Shown: positions 15,687 to 25,054, counted from the stretch's first letter. The stretch is DNA of 64,000 nt from an uncultured Candidatus Melainabacteria bacterium (GCA_949915775.1 CATLEG010000002.1:1-64000), one strand, 5' to 3'. Program-made: numbers and translations. The notes: generated by a model from the sequence alone, not told the origin.

Positions 15687-16499
15687 TTAAGAATTTTTTA
15701 TGCATTCTTTATAAATATCATTTTTGTTAGCATTAAATAATTCTGATAAAATTACAGAAATTTCTTTTGCTTTAAACCCTTTTGATTTTAAAATTTCTAT
15801 TTTTTCACCAAAATCAGTATTTTGTTGAGATTCCTCTCTAAAAACAAGACCTACAATTTCACCTTTTAAAATACCATTTTCAAAATGTTTAATAACATTA
15901 GAAGTTTCATCAATAACTATTTCTTCAAAAACTTTTGTTAATTCACGTCCAACAGCAACCCGAGAATTTGCTCGTGTTAAATTGATTGTCTCAAGTGTGT
16001 TTAATAGTCTATTTGGAGAATCATAAAACACAATATCAGTTGATTTGTATTTTTTAAGAAGTGTCTCAATTTGATTTTTTGTTTTCGGTAAAAACCCGAC
16101 AAATACATAATCTTCACCGCTTCTTGGAACTTGTGACAAAAATGTTGCAACCGCATTTGCTCCGGCAAGAGAAGTGACAGTGAAATTATTTTTTCTAAGT
16201 TCGTTTACAATTACTGCACCTGGATCGCAAAATAATGGGGTACCGGCATCTGATACAAGTGCAATTTTTTTACCTTCATTTAATATATTTAAAAAATATT
16301 CCACGCGTTCTTTTTCATTAAATTTATGATAAGAAATACATTTTGTTTTAATATCAAAATGATTAAGAAGTTTTTGGGTTACCCTAATATCTTCACAGGC
16401 AATAATATCGACAAATTTTAATATTTCTATTGCTCTTAAAGTTATGTCACCTAAATTTCCAATTGGTGTTGGTATAATATAAAAATCGTATTCTTTCAT
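15687..16499 (-). CDS. rsmI: 16S rRNA 2'-O-methyltransferase (C1402)
   Basis: Methylates the ribose of C1402 in the 30S decoding centre. 270 residues with the tetrapyrrole-methylase fold: N-terminal IIPTPIGNLGDITLRAIEIL, ACEDIRVTQKLLNHF and ALVSDAGTPLFCDPG, all diagnostic of RsmI. The SAM-binding loop and the C-terminal helical extension are present. A GGAGG lies about 12 bases upstream of the ATG. It follows ispD by 33 bases in a leftward operon-like run. Confidence 0.95.
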   Translation of the reverse strand: MKEYDFYIIPTPIGNLGDITLRAIEILKFVDIIACEDIRVTQKLLNHFDIKTKCISYHKFNEKERVEYFLNILNEGKKIALVSDAGTPLFCDPGAVIVNELRKNNFTVTSLAGANAVATFLSQVPRSGEDYVFVGFLPKTKNQIETLLKKYKSTDIVFYDSPNRLLNTLETINLTRANSRVAVGRELTKVFEEIVIDETSNVIKHFENGILKGEIVGLVFREESQQNTDFGEKIEILKSKGFKAKEISVILSELFNANKNDIYKECIKNS

Positions 16500-16532
16500 A
16501 TTATAAATTTACCTCCAAAAATCTCTTATAAT

Positions 16533-17189
16533 TTATGATTGCAAATATATCTTTGCAATATCAATGTCATTTTGAGTCGTGATTTTTATGTTTTTGTAAC
16601 TTCCATTGAGAATGTATACATTATAGCCTAGATACTCAAGCATTCCTGCATCATCTGTAAAATTTTCTCCTATTAATTTTTCGTGAGCTTTTTTTATTAA
16701 TTCATATTCAAAAGCTTGAGGAGTTTGTGTATTATATAATTTAGAACGGTCAATTGTTCTTATAATTTTGCCATCAACAACTTCTTTTATTGTATCAATT
16801 GTTTTTGTAGCAACAGTTAAGGCTTTTTTTGTTTTAACCAAATCTATCGCACTATTAATTAAATCTGTTGTTATCATTGGTCTGGCACCATCATGTATAA
16901 GCACATAATCACAATTTGCGCATTTAAGTCCGTTGAATACTGAAGCCTGACGGGTATTGCCGCCTTCTATTATCTTCACTTTTTCATAATTTTTAAAAAT
17001 TTCTTTCAAATAATCAATAATTGTAATATTTGCACAAATAATTATTTCATCTATATCAGATGCATCAAATGCTTCAACAGTATATTTTATAACTTCTTTA
17101 TCATTAATTTTTTCAAGTAATTTATTTGTATTGCCGAAACGGGAAGATGTTCCGCCCGCCGGAATTATTGCGTTTATTCTTTGTTTCAT
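16533..17189 (-). CDS. ispD: 2-C-methyl-D-erythritol 4-phosphate cytidylyltransferase
   Basis: Third step of the MEP isoprenoid pathway: MEP + CTP to CDP-ME. 218 residues with the CTP-binding IIPAGGTSSRFG at the N-terminus, LIHDGARPMI near residue 100 and the C-terminal DDAGMLEYLGY and GSYKNIKITTQNDI motifs. The ATG overlaps the thiL stop by four bases, so translation is probably coupled. dxr of the same pathway is at 32-33 kb. Confidence 0.95.
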   Translation of the reverse strand: MKQRINAIIPAGGTSSRFGNTNKLLEKINDKEVIKYTVEAFDASDIDEIIICANITIIDYLKEIFKNYEKVKIIEGGNTRQASVFNGLKCANCDYVLIHDGARPMITTDLINSAIDLVKTKKALTVATKTIDTIKEVVDGKIIRTIDRSKLYNTQTPQAFEYELIKKAHEKLIGENFTDDAGMLEYLGYNVYILNGSYKNIKITTQNDIDIAKIYLQS

Positions 17190-18106
17190 TTTTCCTCAAA
17201 GTGATTATAAAGCTTATCATCTATATCTGAATAGAAAATCCCGTCTATTTCTATTCCAGAATTTCCATTTTTTACTTCTCCAATTATAGTATAATCAGAA
17301 ATTTTTTTCAAAAAGTTTTCTGGCACACAGGCTACTAATTGATAATCTTCACCGCCATATAAAACGGTATTTATACTAACTGCCGGATCATGCGGAATTT
17401 TTGATGTATCTGTTGAAAGAGTTACATTGCTTGCTTTTGCTATTTGTATTAAAGCATCAGCAAGCCCGTCTGAAGTATCCATCATTGCATAATTACAATT
17501 TATATTTTCAGCAATTTGTTTTGAAAATTCTCGTTGAGCAACAGGCATTAGATGAGCTTGGATAAATTTTTTGTTTCCCTCGCCCCGAGAGGGTGTCTGG
17601 AAGACGGGTGAGGGATGTTTTAATAACACTTCCAAACCTTTTGCGCTATTACCATGTTCACCGGAAACAATTATTTTATATCCTGCTTTTGCATTTGCAC
17701 GTGATGATATTTTTCTACCTTTATCAGTACCTAATGCTGTTACAGAGATAAATATTTTTTCACTGCCCGTTAAATCGCCGCCGACAATTTTTACATCCTG
17801 TGCTGCTTCTTTTGCTCCCTCATAAAAATTTTTTATAAATTCATCATCAATATGTTTTGGCAAAGAAAGTGAAATTGTCAAATATAAAGGCTTTGCGCCT
17901 GATGCACAAATGTCACTAATATTTACCATTACAGATTTAAAACCAAGTTGAAATGGTGTTATATAATCCATTTTGAAATGAATATCTTCGACTAAACTAT
18001 CTTGAGTTATTACTATTCCCAAATCTTTTAAATATGCACAATCATCTCCGATATATTCAGAATTCAGGGTTGTTTTTATAATTTGTATAAGTTCTTTTTC
18101 TTTCAT
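17186..18106 (-). CDS. thiL: Thiamine-monophosphate kinase, with an in-frame repeat insert
   Basis: Makes thiamine diphosphate from thiamine monophosphate and ATP. 306 residues. Motifs: IGDDCAYL (~19), ITQDSLVEDIHF, VGGDLTGSEKIF, DTSDGLADALIQIA and GGEDYQLVACVP. Residues ~165-177 (PSPVFQTPSRGEG) are not family sequence; they are the translation of a 38-bp palindromic repeat and fall in a loop between the nucleotide-binding strand and the helix of the C-terminal domain, where family members vary in length. The ATG overlaps the stop of the GGDEF gene. Confidence 0.93.
   Translation of the reverse strand: MKEKELIQIIKTTLNSEYIGDDCAYLKDLGIVITQDSLVEDIHFKMDYITPFQLGFKSVMVNISDICASGAKPLYLTISLSLPKHIDDEFIKNFYEGAKEAAQDVKIVGGDLTGSEKIFISVTALGTDKGRKISSRANAKAGYKIIVSGEHGNSAKGLEVLLKHPSPVFQTPSRGEGNKKFIQAHLMPVAQREFSKQIAENINCNYAMMDTSDGLADALIQIAKASNVTLSTDTSKIPHDPAVSINTVLYGGEDYQLVACVPENFLKKISDYTIIGEVKNGNSGIEIDGIFYSDIDDKLYNHFEEK
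17577..17614. repeat. Palindromic repeat inserted in frame in thiL
   Basis: 38 bp with arms CCCTCGCCC and GGGTGAGGG. On the coding strand it reads PSPVFQTPSRGEG. The same element, 44 bp long, is in dxr (33052-33095). The two differ by exactly two codons, keeping the frame. Confidence 0.8.
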
Positions 18107-20001
18107 TATCCGTCAATATCAACTAAAGTTACAAATTCTTGAACAAGTGCAGCATTCCATTTTTTACCGGAATCCTGTTTGATTATTTCAATAGCTTGTT
18201 TTGGTGTAAGTTCTGCTCTGTAAGTTCTTGGAGCAATGAGCGCAAAATATGCATCAACTATAAGAATAATTTGAGAAGTCATAGGAATTTCTTCTCTTGC
18301 TATTTTTGCAGGATAACCTGAACCATCCCAGTTTTCATGGTGGTGCTCAATTATAGGAATTACATCTTGAACATCACTTATTGGTTTTAAAATTTCTCGA
18401 GCTGCAATTATTGGATGTTCTTTTATTTTATTGCGTTCTTCTTCAGTTAATGGAGTCGTTTTTTGAAGAAGGTTTGATGGAAGCATAAGATTTCCGATAT
18501 CATATAAAAGAACAGCTATTCTTAAATTGTCGATATCTTTTTTTGATAAATCAAAACGTTTTGCAAGACTTACCGCTAAGAGGACTTTTGATTTTACAGT
18601 TCCTGAATGATGCAGAGGGTTGTATGTTTGAGTAAGCATATCTGCGGCTGTATAAAGTGCATCTTTTGGAGCTTCGTTCTGCGGATTTGTAAGTCTATTT
18701 TTAATATCATCTGCTGTTGATTTTTCAACTGGAATATTGTGTTTTGATAAAATATCAATAAATGTATTAATAGCAATATCCTGCCAGCTTGTTTCTGAAA
18801 TTGGTTTTGCAAGAGTTACTTGATTTCGGCCGTTTCTTTTTGACTGATACATTGCCTGGTCTGTAAGTTCAAGAATTTCTTCAATATTATCTGAATGTTC
18901 TAAAAATGTTGCAACCCCAATGCTTGCTGTTACATGATTTATAGTATCAAGTTTTTCTTCTTCTAATGCTTTTCTAATTCTTTCTGCGGCAATCATTGCT
19001 CCATTAGAATCTACGCCCGGCAAGATTACATTAAATTCTTCACCGCCCATACGAGCAGCAGTATCAATTGATCTGGCATTTTTCTTTAAGACTTCCGCAA
19101 CAGTTTTTATTGCTAAATCTCCGTATGCATGACCGTATTTATCGTTAATTTGTTTAAGATGATCTAAATCAAGTCCGACAATGCTAAATGGCTGCTTTTG
19201 ACGTAATGCACGTGTAACTTCTTTTTTTAAATATTCTTCAAAATATCTTCTGTTATAAAGTCCGGTGAGTCCGTCAGTAACGGCTTGAGCTTTAACATCT
19301 TCAAAAAGTCCGGCGATTGTTATTGCCATTTCAATTTGTTGAGCAAACATTGCAAGAAAGTCTGTTTCGCCAGTGGTTAATTCTTTTCTTGATGAAAATA
19401 CGTTGAACCATCCAAAATGGCTGCTTCGTGCAAATAAAGGAATATTTATTATTGATTTACTGGGACTTCCATCTACAATTTCTTTTATTATATCGTCTGA
19501 AACATCCGGAGCTACGGATTTTAAAGTTCCGCCAATGTCCAATGTTTGCTCAATTTGTTTTGTTTGAGCAGATTTTGCATAAATACTATCAGGATTATAT
19601 ACAAGTTTTCTTGTTTGAATAGGACTCTTTATAAGCTTGTCTACTCTTTTTATTGAACTGTCATTTGATTGTGCCAGAACTTTTAAATAAATTTCATTTT
19701 CTTCTTCACATTTTTTTATAATATTGCAGTGAAGATAACCGAGTTCCCCTTGAATACTGTTTACAATGGTTTCAAGTACACTCTGTAAAGGACGGGAGGC
19801 ATTCATCATATCCCAGATATGCTGCAATGTCAGCATTCTTTTGTTTGCAATATTAAGTTCTCGTGTACGTTCTTCAATTTCTTTTTCCAACTGAAGATTA
19901 CGTTCATATATTTCAAGATAGTCTTGTTTGCCGTTGTAGATTGTATTTTCAACTTCTGAAACTTTTCTGTAGATATCTTTTAAATTTTTAAAAAAACTCA
20001 T
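18106..20001 (-). CDS. GAF-GGDEF-HD-GYP signalling protein
   Basis: Cyclic di-GMP-type regulator of 631 residues. After an N-terminal coiled coil (~20-65) come a GAF-like sensor (~70-235), a GGDEF domain with RMGGEEF (~317), consistent with an active diguanylate cyclase, and an HD-GYP domain (~460-631). In the HD-GYP domain the metal-binding His-Asp is Tyr-Asp (LLYDIGNLM, ~497) although HHHENWDGSGYP is kept, so phosphodiesterase activity is doubtful. The start is taken at MSFFKNLK; a longer ORF would overlap the heptosyltransferase gene. It precedes thiL by an overlapping stop/start. Confidence 0.88.
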   Translation of the reverse strand: MSFFKNLKDIYRKVSEVENTIYNGKQDYLEIYERNLQLEKEIEERTRELNIANKRMLTLQHIWDMMNASRPLQSVLETIVNSIQGELGYLHCNIIKKCEEENEIYLKVLAQSNDSSIKRVDKLIKSPIQTRKLVYNPDSIYAKSAQTKQIEQTLDIGGTLKSVAPDVSDDIIKEIVDGSPSKSIINIPLFARSSHFGWFNVFSSRKELTTGETDFLAMFAQQIEMAITIAGLFEDVKAQAVTDGLTGLYNRRYFEEYLKKEVTRALRQKQPFSIVGLDLDHLKQINDKYGHAYGDLAIKTVAEVLKKNARSIDTAARMGGEEFNVILPGVDSNGAMIAAERIRKALEEEKLDTINHVTASIGVATFLEHSDNIEEILELTDQAMYQSKRNGRNQVTLAKPISETSWQDIAINTFIDILSKHNIPVEKSTADDIKNRLTNPQNEAPKDALYTAADMLTQTYNPLHHSGTVKSKVLLAVSLAKRFDLSKKDIDNLRIAVLLYDIGNLMLPSNLLQKTTPLTEEERNKIKEHPIIAAREILKPISDVQDVIPIIEHHHENWDGSGYPAKIAREEIPMTSQIILIVDAYFALIAPRTYRAELTPKQAIEIIKQDSGKKWNAALVQEFVTLVDIDG

Positions 20002-20008
20002 ATTTTTA

Positions 20009-21067
20009 TTATACACTATCTTGGTTGTTTTGTAACAGGTTGTTAACAATATTTATTATTTTATCCGGTTTTGGATTGTTTACACATTGTTCAGCATCAT
20101 AACCGGTCAGTGGACATTTTCTTGTATGACAGGGCTGACATTTAAGTTCGCCGTTTATCGCAAAATATTTTTTATCGTCCCCAAAAGGGCCGTATCTTGT
20201 TGGTGGAGTGCAGCAGAAAATCGAAATTACGGCAGGAATCTCTGTTGCACGTGCAAGATGTGCACTTCCTGAATCCGGTGCAATAACAATATCAGAACGC
20301 GAAAATAGTTCTATTAAATCTTTTATGTTAGTTTTGCCGGCAAGATTGATAAAATTATCTCCTCCAATGTATGAAATAAGTTCTTTATCTGCTTCTGTAC
20401 CTGAAAAAACAAGAGAACATTTATCTTTAATTGCTTCTACAAGAATTTTCCAATTGTCTTTATTCCAGTGTTTAAGTCTCCAGGTAGTTGCCGGACAAAT
20501 ACATACTAAAGGTTTTGAAGTATCTAAATTCTCTAATAATTTATCTATTTTAACTTTTGTGTCATTGGATGTTGGTGGAAGAGTAAATTTAACTTTGTCA
20601 GTTCCTTTTAATCCAAGATAATTTGCATATTGCATATGCTCAAATACGGCATGTGGTTGAAACGGCTGATGCGGCGGCGGTGTAAATCTTTCATTACCGC
20701 CGAATTGAGAAAATTCACGTCCGTAAGTATAACAAATTCTGCGTTTTGCCCCGCAAAGTTTCATCCATATCATACTTTTAAACATCATATGAGTATCAAT
20801 TGCGATATCAAAATGTTCATCGCGCAGGCTTTTTAGTATTTTTAAAAATTCAAAAAAGTTTTTAAAAGAAAAACCTTCCTGTTTCCATCTTTTTAAAGGA
20901 ATAAGTACAGCTCTATGCACACAAGGATTGTCTTTTACAATGTCAATTCCCTTTTCTGAAACAAGCCATGTAACTTCATATCCGTTTTCTTTTAAAACAT
21001 TACATAGCGGAATATTAAAAATTATATCTCCGAGAGAGGAGAGTCTGACAAGCATGATTTTCTTCAT
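20009..21067 (-). CDS. Glycosyltransferase family 9 (ADP-heptose:LPS heptosyltransferase-like)
   Basis: Transfers heptose or a related sugar to the LPS core on the inner face of the inner membrane. 352 residues. The N-terminal VRLSSLGDIIFNIPLCNVL is the acceptor-site motif of the family; CICPATTWRLKHW and the donor-binding APDSGSAHLARATEIP are in the C-terminal half. Two CxxC-like pairs (CQPCHTRKC) are near the C-terminus. The ATG overlaps the ROK gene by four bases. Its presence implies an LPS-like envelope. Whether it is heptosyltransferase I, II or III cannot be said. Confidence 0.88.
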   Translation of the reverse strand: MKKIMLVRLSSLGDIIFNIPLCNVLKENGYEVTWLVSEKGIDIVKDNPCVHRAVLIPLKRWKQEGFSFKNFFEFLKILKSLRDEHFDIAIDTHMMFKSMIWMKLCGAKRRICYTYGREFSQFGGNERFTPPPHQPFQPHAVFEHMQYANYLGLKGTDKVKFTLPPTSNDTKVKIDKLLENLDTSKPLVCICPATTWRLKHWNKDNWKILVEAIKDKCSLVFSGTEADKELISYIGGDNFINLAGKTNIKDLIELFSRSDIVIAPDSGSAHLARATEIPAVISIFCCTPPTRYGPFGDDKKYFAINGELKCQPCHTRKCPLTGYDAEQCVNNPKPDKIINIVNNLLQNNQDSV

Positions 21068-22017
21068 AATTCATTCTCTCCCAAAAACGCCGCGCCGACA
21101 ACCCCTGAAAAATCTCCAAGTTCTGCTTTTTTAAATTTTATTTTTTCAGCAGGCACAGGTAGTGATTTTGCACGAGCTTTTTTTATAGTTTGCTGATAAA
21201 AGAAGTCGACAGCATTTATTAAACCGCCGCCGAGAATAACTAATTCAGGATTTATTAAATTAATCACGCTTGCAATTCCGCCGGATAAATATTCAGAAGC
21301 TTCAGTCAGACACTGAATAACTAAATCGTCTTCTTTTTCAACTGATTTTTGAATCATTTTTGAAGTAATAGATTTTCCTTCTTCAAGAAAATCAGATATA
21401 CAAGATTTTCGACCTTTTTTCAAAGCTCCTTCTATTCTTGTTTCAATAGCAGAACGAGATGCATAAGCTTCCAGACAGCCATGCGCACCGCATGCACAGG
21501 GTCTTCCGTTTAAATCGACAATTATATGTCCCAATTCACCAGCTGTGCCTGTTGCACCTTTCATAATGCGATTATTTTTAATTATTGAAGAACCTATACC
21601 TGTACCGACAAAAATACACACAAAATCAGTATAATTTTTCCCTGCTCCAAATTTTTTCTCGCCTAATGCAGCAGCTTCAACATCATTTCCTAAAAACACA
21701 GGAAGGTTAAATTTTTCAGATAAAATTTCTTTTACGTTAAAATTATAACATTCAAGGTTTGGCGCTCCGATAATTATTCCGTTTTCTCTATCTATTTGAC
21801 CGGCAGAGCCGATTCCAATTGAATCTATATTAGAAATATCAATATCGTAAAGTAATTCTTCTATACTTTCTATAAGTTTTTTTATAATTTTTTTCGAACC
21901 TTTATCTTTTTTCGTTTTTTTCTTTACAAATTTTATAACACTTCCGTTTGCTCTCTCAACAAGTGCCGTTAAAATTTTTGTTCCGCCTAAATCAATTCCT
22001 ATAGAATACTTTTTCAT
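21064..22017 (-). CDS. ROK-family sugar kinase (glucokinase-like)
   Basis: ATP-dependent kinase for glucose or a related hexose, 317 residues. ATP-binding SIGIDLGGTKI at the N-terminus, GNDVEAAALGEKKFGAGKNY, the ROK signature with zinc ligands (GELGHIIVD, then CACGAHGCLEAYAS) and GGGLINAVD. There is no HTH, so it is an enzyme and not a repressor of the family. First gene of the leftward run; 77 bases separate it from the divergent GH13 gene, so both promoters must lie there. Confidence 0.9.
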   Translation of the reverse strand: MKKYSIGIDLGGTKILTALVERANGSVIKFVKKKTKKDKGSKKIIKKLIESIEELLYDIDISNIDSIGIGSAGQIDRENGIIIGAPNLECYNFNVKEILSEKFNLPVFLGNDVEAAALGEKKFGAGKNYTDFVCIFVGTGIGSSIIKNNRIMKGATGTAGELGHIIVDLNGRPCACGAHGCLEAYASRSAIETRIEGALKKGRKSCISDFLEEGKSITSKMIQKSVEKEDDLVIQCLTEASEYLSGGIASVINLINPELVILGGGLINAVDFFYQQTIKKARAKSLPVPAEKIKFKKAELGDFSGVVGAAFLGENEL

Positions 22018-22094
22018 ACTTCTAATATTATATATAAAATTATTAAATTTGCAAAATGTTTAATTATTTGTTAGCATAATGTTGAGGGGGTATT

Positions 22095-23633
22095 ATGAGA
22101 GTATTTAACAAATTATTTATTTCTTTTATATGTATGATATTTAGTATGCAGGCGGCGTTTAGTGCTGATGTATGGGTAAATGATCTAAAAAGATTATTTT
22201 CTGATAATTCGGCTATAATTTATGAAATAAATCTTAGAACATTCGGAGCTTTAGATACTAATAAAAACGGTATTATTGATTTTGATGATGCTGAAGAAAG
22301 CGGAAATTTTTTAAATGCAATTGTAAAATTAGATGAACTTTATCAAAAAGGTATTAATACAATTCATGTTCTTCCTATTACTCCTGTTGGAAAAACTAAA
22401 GCTTTGGGAACTGCCGGTTCTTTATATGCGGCCTCCTCTTTTAATAGTATAAACCCTCAGCTTGGCAGTAAAAATACGGCTATGTCTTTAAAAGCACAGG
22501 CAGAAAAATTTATTAACGAGGCTCATAAAAGAAATATTCGTGTAATTATAGATTTACCATCCTGCGGTTCTTATGATTTGTATATGCAGCGTCCGGAATT
22601 GTTTGTTAAAGATAAATCAGGTCAGCCTGTAGTACCTGCTGATTGGACAGATGTCAGGTTGTTGAATGCCGGTAGTGAAAATTCAATAAATAACGATGTT
22701 TATAAACTTTATAAAGAGTTTGTCGATATGGTTATGTCAATTGGCGCAGATGGAATTAGAGCCGATGTTGCCACTAATAAACCAGCTAAATTCTGGAAAG
22801 AGTTAATAGACTATTCACATTTAAAAGATCCTCAATTTTTGTGGCTTGCTGAAGCTTCTGAAAGTTGGACTCAGCCTGTAAGTGAGTATGCTGTTTTTAC
22901 TCCTTATAACAAACTTTTAGAAGCTGGTTTTGATGGATATTACGGCAGTTATTTTAACTTGAAAAATTTCAAAACAGGTAAAGAACTTATAGATTTAATT
23001 ACAAAAACAAGATTGAATTTACCTGACAATAAAGCTGTTATCGGAAGTTTTACAACTCATGATGAAATGAGCCCTGTTTTAATTAACGGAACAAGATTTT
23101 CTGAAATGATAATATGGCTAAATGCGACATTACCGGTAAATTCATATTTTGTTGACGGATTTGATACCGGCGATAATTATATTTATTTATGGGCTAATAA
23201 AGAAGCTTTTAAAACATTTACAGATGATGATTATTATTTTGTTCACCGTGGTAAAATTGATATTTTTAATTTTTCAAGACAACCCGGAGCAGTTAATGAC
23301 AATTTATTAAAATCATTTATAAGTGCTAATATATTTAAAAAACAGTTTATTCCAATGATTAATAACGGTAAATTTATACCTTTAAAAGCTTCTGCACCTT
23401 CTGTATTTGCATATACTTTCTGTTATAACGGAAAAAGTCTTATAGTTATCGGTAATCTCGATTTTAGAAAACAAGTTGAAACTTTTGTTTCAGTTCCAAA
23501 ATTAACACCGAATAATATAATTTTACCGATAAAAATTGAAAACATTCCAGTTACAAAAAACAAAGGTATTGAAACATCTTTAAATCCTGGAGAAACACAG
23601 GTGCTTTTACTGGATGATTTAGAAGTTAAATAA
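22095..23633 (+). CDS. Secreted GH13 alpha-amylase-like enzyme with EF-hand-like loop
   Basis: 512 residues with a signal peptide (MRVFNKLFISFICMIFSMQA, cleavage near FSA). GH13 catalytic residues are visible: nucleophile Asp in GIRADVATN (~220), acid Glu in WLAEASES (~252) and the HD pair in FTTHDEM (~320). Early in the barrel, DTNKNGIIDFDD (~55-66) is a perfect EF-hand/dockerin-type calcium loop, unusual at this place. The enzyme probably acts in the periplasm or outside on alpha-glucans; the exact specificity is unknown. A GAGGGGG site precedes the ATG. Confidence 0.88.
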   Translation: MRVFNKLFISFICMIFSMQAAFSADVWVNDLKRLFSDNSAIIYEINLRTFGALDTNKNGIIDFDDAEESGNFLNAIVKLDELYQKGINTIHVLPITPVGKTKALGTAGSLYAASSFNSINPQLGSKNTAMSLKAQAEKFINEAHKRNIRVIIDLPSCGSYDLYMQRPELFVKDKSGQPVVPADWTDVRLLNAGSENSINNDVYKLYKEFVDMVMSIGADGIRADVATNKPAKFWKELIDYSHLKDPQFLWLAEASESWTQPVSEYAVFTPYNKLLEAGFDGYYGSYFNLKNFKTGKELIDLITKTRLNLPDNKAVIGSFTTHDEMSPVLINGTRFSEMIIWLNATLPVNSYFVDGFDTGDNYIYLWANKEAFKTFTDDDYYFVHRGKIDIFNFSRQPGAVNDNLLKSFISANIFKKQFIPMINNGKFIPLKASAPSVFAYTFCYNGKSLIVIGNLDFRKQVETFVSVPKLTPNNIILPIKIENIPVTKNKGIETSLNPGETQVLLLDDLEVK

Positions 23634-23634
23634 A

Positions 23635-24147
23635 TTATTTTATCAATTCTATAATTTTATTAACATTTGTTTTTAGGGTTTCGTAATCAGAATTATTATC
23701 GATTACGAAATCCCAATTTTTTATATTGTCCAATCCGACTTCGGTAATATCATTTTCTCCAATTAAAGTTCCGCGTGCTGAACGTGTTTTTCTTGATGCT
23801 TCAATTCTTATTGTTATTGCGCCTGCTGATTTAAAAACTTCGTATTCGTGTGGAATTCTAACATCTGTTACGATTATATTCCCATCTTGTGCGATAATTT
23901 TTTCAAGCCAGTAATCAGGACTTTGTGAACGTCCCCAATTTCCCAAATTGATTAAATCCTGACGGTATTGAGATTTATTTTTTTCTATCTCATCATAAGT
24001 TATGCCTTTTTGTTCAGCATATGTAAGTTTTATAATGTCGCCCATTGCACATCTTTTATATTCGGGCATTGCATCAAGCATTATTTTTGCCGCAGTATCT
24101 TTACCGGAATATTGTTTTCCTGAAAAAATTATAATTTTATTTGCCAT
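23635..24147 (-). CDS. P-loop small-molecule kinase, phosphomevalonate kinase/dNMP kinase-like
   Basis: 170 residues. Walker A FSGKQYSGKDTAAKI at the N-terminus, then RQDLINLGNWGRSQSPDYW, VTDVRIPHEYEVFKSAG, RKTRSARG and VGLDNIKNWDFVIDN. The order and wording recall the animal-type phosphomevalonate kinase family and the related phage deoxynucleotide kinases. The organism uses the MEP pathway (ispD and dxr are in this window), so a role in mevalonate metabolism is unlikely and the substrate is open. It converges on the GH13 gene, one base from its stop. A TATATT lies six bases before the ATG, without SD. Confidence 0.65.
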   Translation of the reverse strand: MANKIIIFSGKQYSGKDTAAKIMLDAMPEYKRCAMGDIIKLTYAEQKGITYDEIEKNKSQYRQDLINLGNWGRSQSPDYWLEKIIAQDGNIIVTDVRIPHEYEVFKSAGAITIRIEASRKTRSARGTLIGENDITEVGLDNIKNWDFVIDNNSDYETLKTNVNKIIELIK

Positions 24148-24202
24148 TGTTTTAATATACTCGTTTTTGTTTTTGATATAATCATTTAAAAAGGGGAAAT
24201 TT

Positions 24203-25054
24203 ATGATTGATGAAATTTTAGCTTATACTGATAAGATAGGAAAAGTATTTTCTGCTTTTAAAGTAAGTATGATTTTGGGCATAATTATTAATATAATAAT
24301 CATTTTCGTACTTTTTAAACTTACTGAAATGTTTATTAGAAACTTGAAAAATAGATTTAAGACTAGTGAAAATAATGCACCTATTAATTATATTTTCCCA
24401 ATTTTGGAAAAAGTTATTAAATTTTTGATTGCTTTTATAATTATTGCATCTTTCTTGCAAAGTCAGGGATATTCTTTAACCTCATTAATTGCAGGTTTTG
24501 GAATTACCGGTTTGGCTGTAGGGTTTGCAGCTCAGCAAACTATTGCCTCAATGTTTGGGACAATTGCAGTTTTAACAGATAAAGTATACAAAATCGGTGA
24601 TTATATAAAGGTTAACAATGTTGAAGGCACCGTAGAAACTATCAGTATTCGCTCAACCAAGATAAGAACTCTTGAAAACTTTGTTGTAACTGTACCGAAT
24701 GATATTGTTGCAGACAGCATCGTTTCAAATGTTTCTATGGCTCACAAAAGAAGATTAGACGTTAGTTTTGGCGTTACATATGATACATCTGATGAAAAAT
24801 TGCAGCAAGCAATGAATATTATAAAAGAAATAATTTCAAAACGCGTGGATGTAAATGAAGGTTACACTGTTTTTGTAGATGCTTTAGATGCAAGTTCAAT
24901 AAACATAAGACTTCTTGGATATCTTAAAACAAAATCTTATGACACTTTTGTTCGCATAAAAAGTGAAATTTGTCTGGCTGTTATTCAAAGATTCAGACAA
25001 GAAAATATTGATTTTGCATTTCCTTCACAAACTATTTATATGGCTAAAGAATGA
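24203..25054 (+). CDS. mscS: Small-conductance mechanosensitive channel (MscS family)
   Basis: Inner-membrane channel that opens under osmotic downshock. 283 residues with three predicted membrane helices: residues ~20-42, ~70-90 and the pore helix at ~92-120 (LIAGFGITGLAVGFAAQQTI, the Gly/Ala-rich TM3). The cytoplasmic beta domain contains IGDYIKVNNVEGTVETISIR and RTLENFVVTVPN, typical of the family. AAGGGG precedes the ATG and a TATAAT is about 20 bases further up. The stop overlaps the rlmH start. Confidence 0.95.
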   Translation: MIDEILAYTDKIGKVFSAFKVSMILGIIINIIIIFVLFKLTEMFIRNLKNRFKTSENNAPINYIFPILEKVIKFLIAFIIIASFLQSQGYSLTSLIAGFGITGLAVGFAAQQTIASMFGTIAVLTDKVYKIGDYIKVNNVEGTVETISIRSTKIRTLENFVVTVPNDIVADSIVSNVSMAHKRRLDVSFGVTYDTSDEKLQQAMNIIKEIISKRVDVNEGYTVFVDALDASSINIRLLGYLKTKSYDTFVRIKSEICLAVIQRFRQENIDFAFPSQTIYMAKE

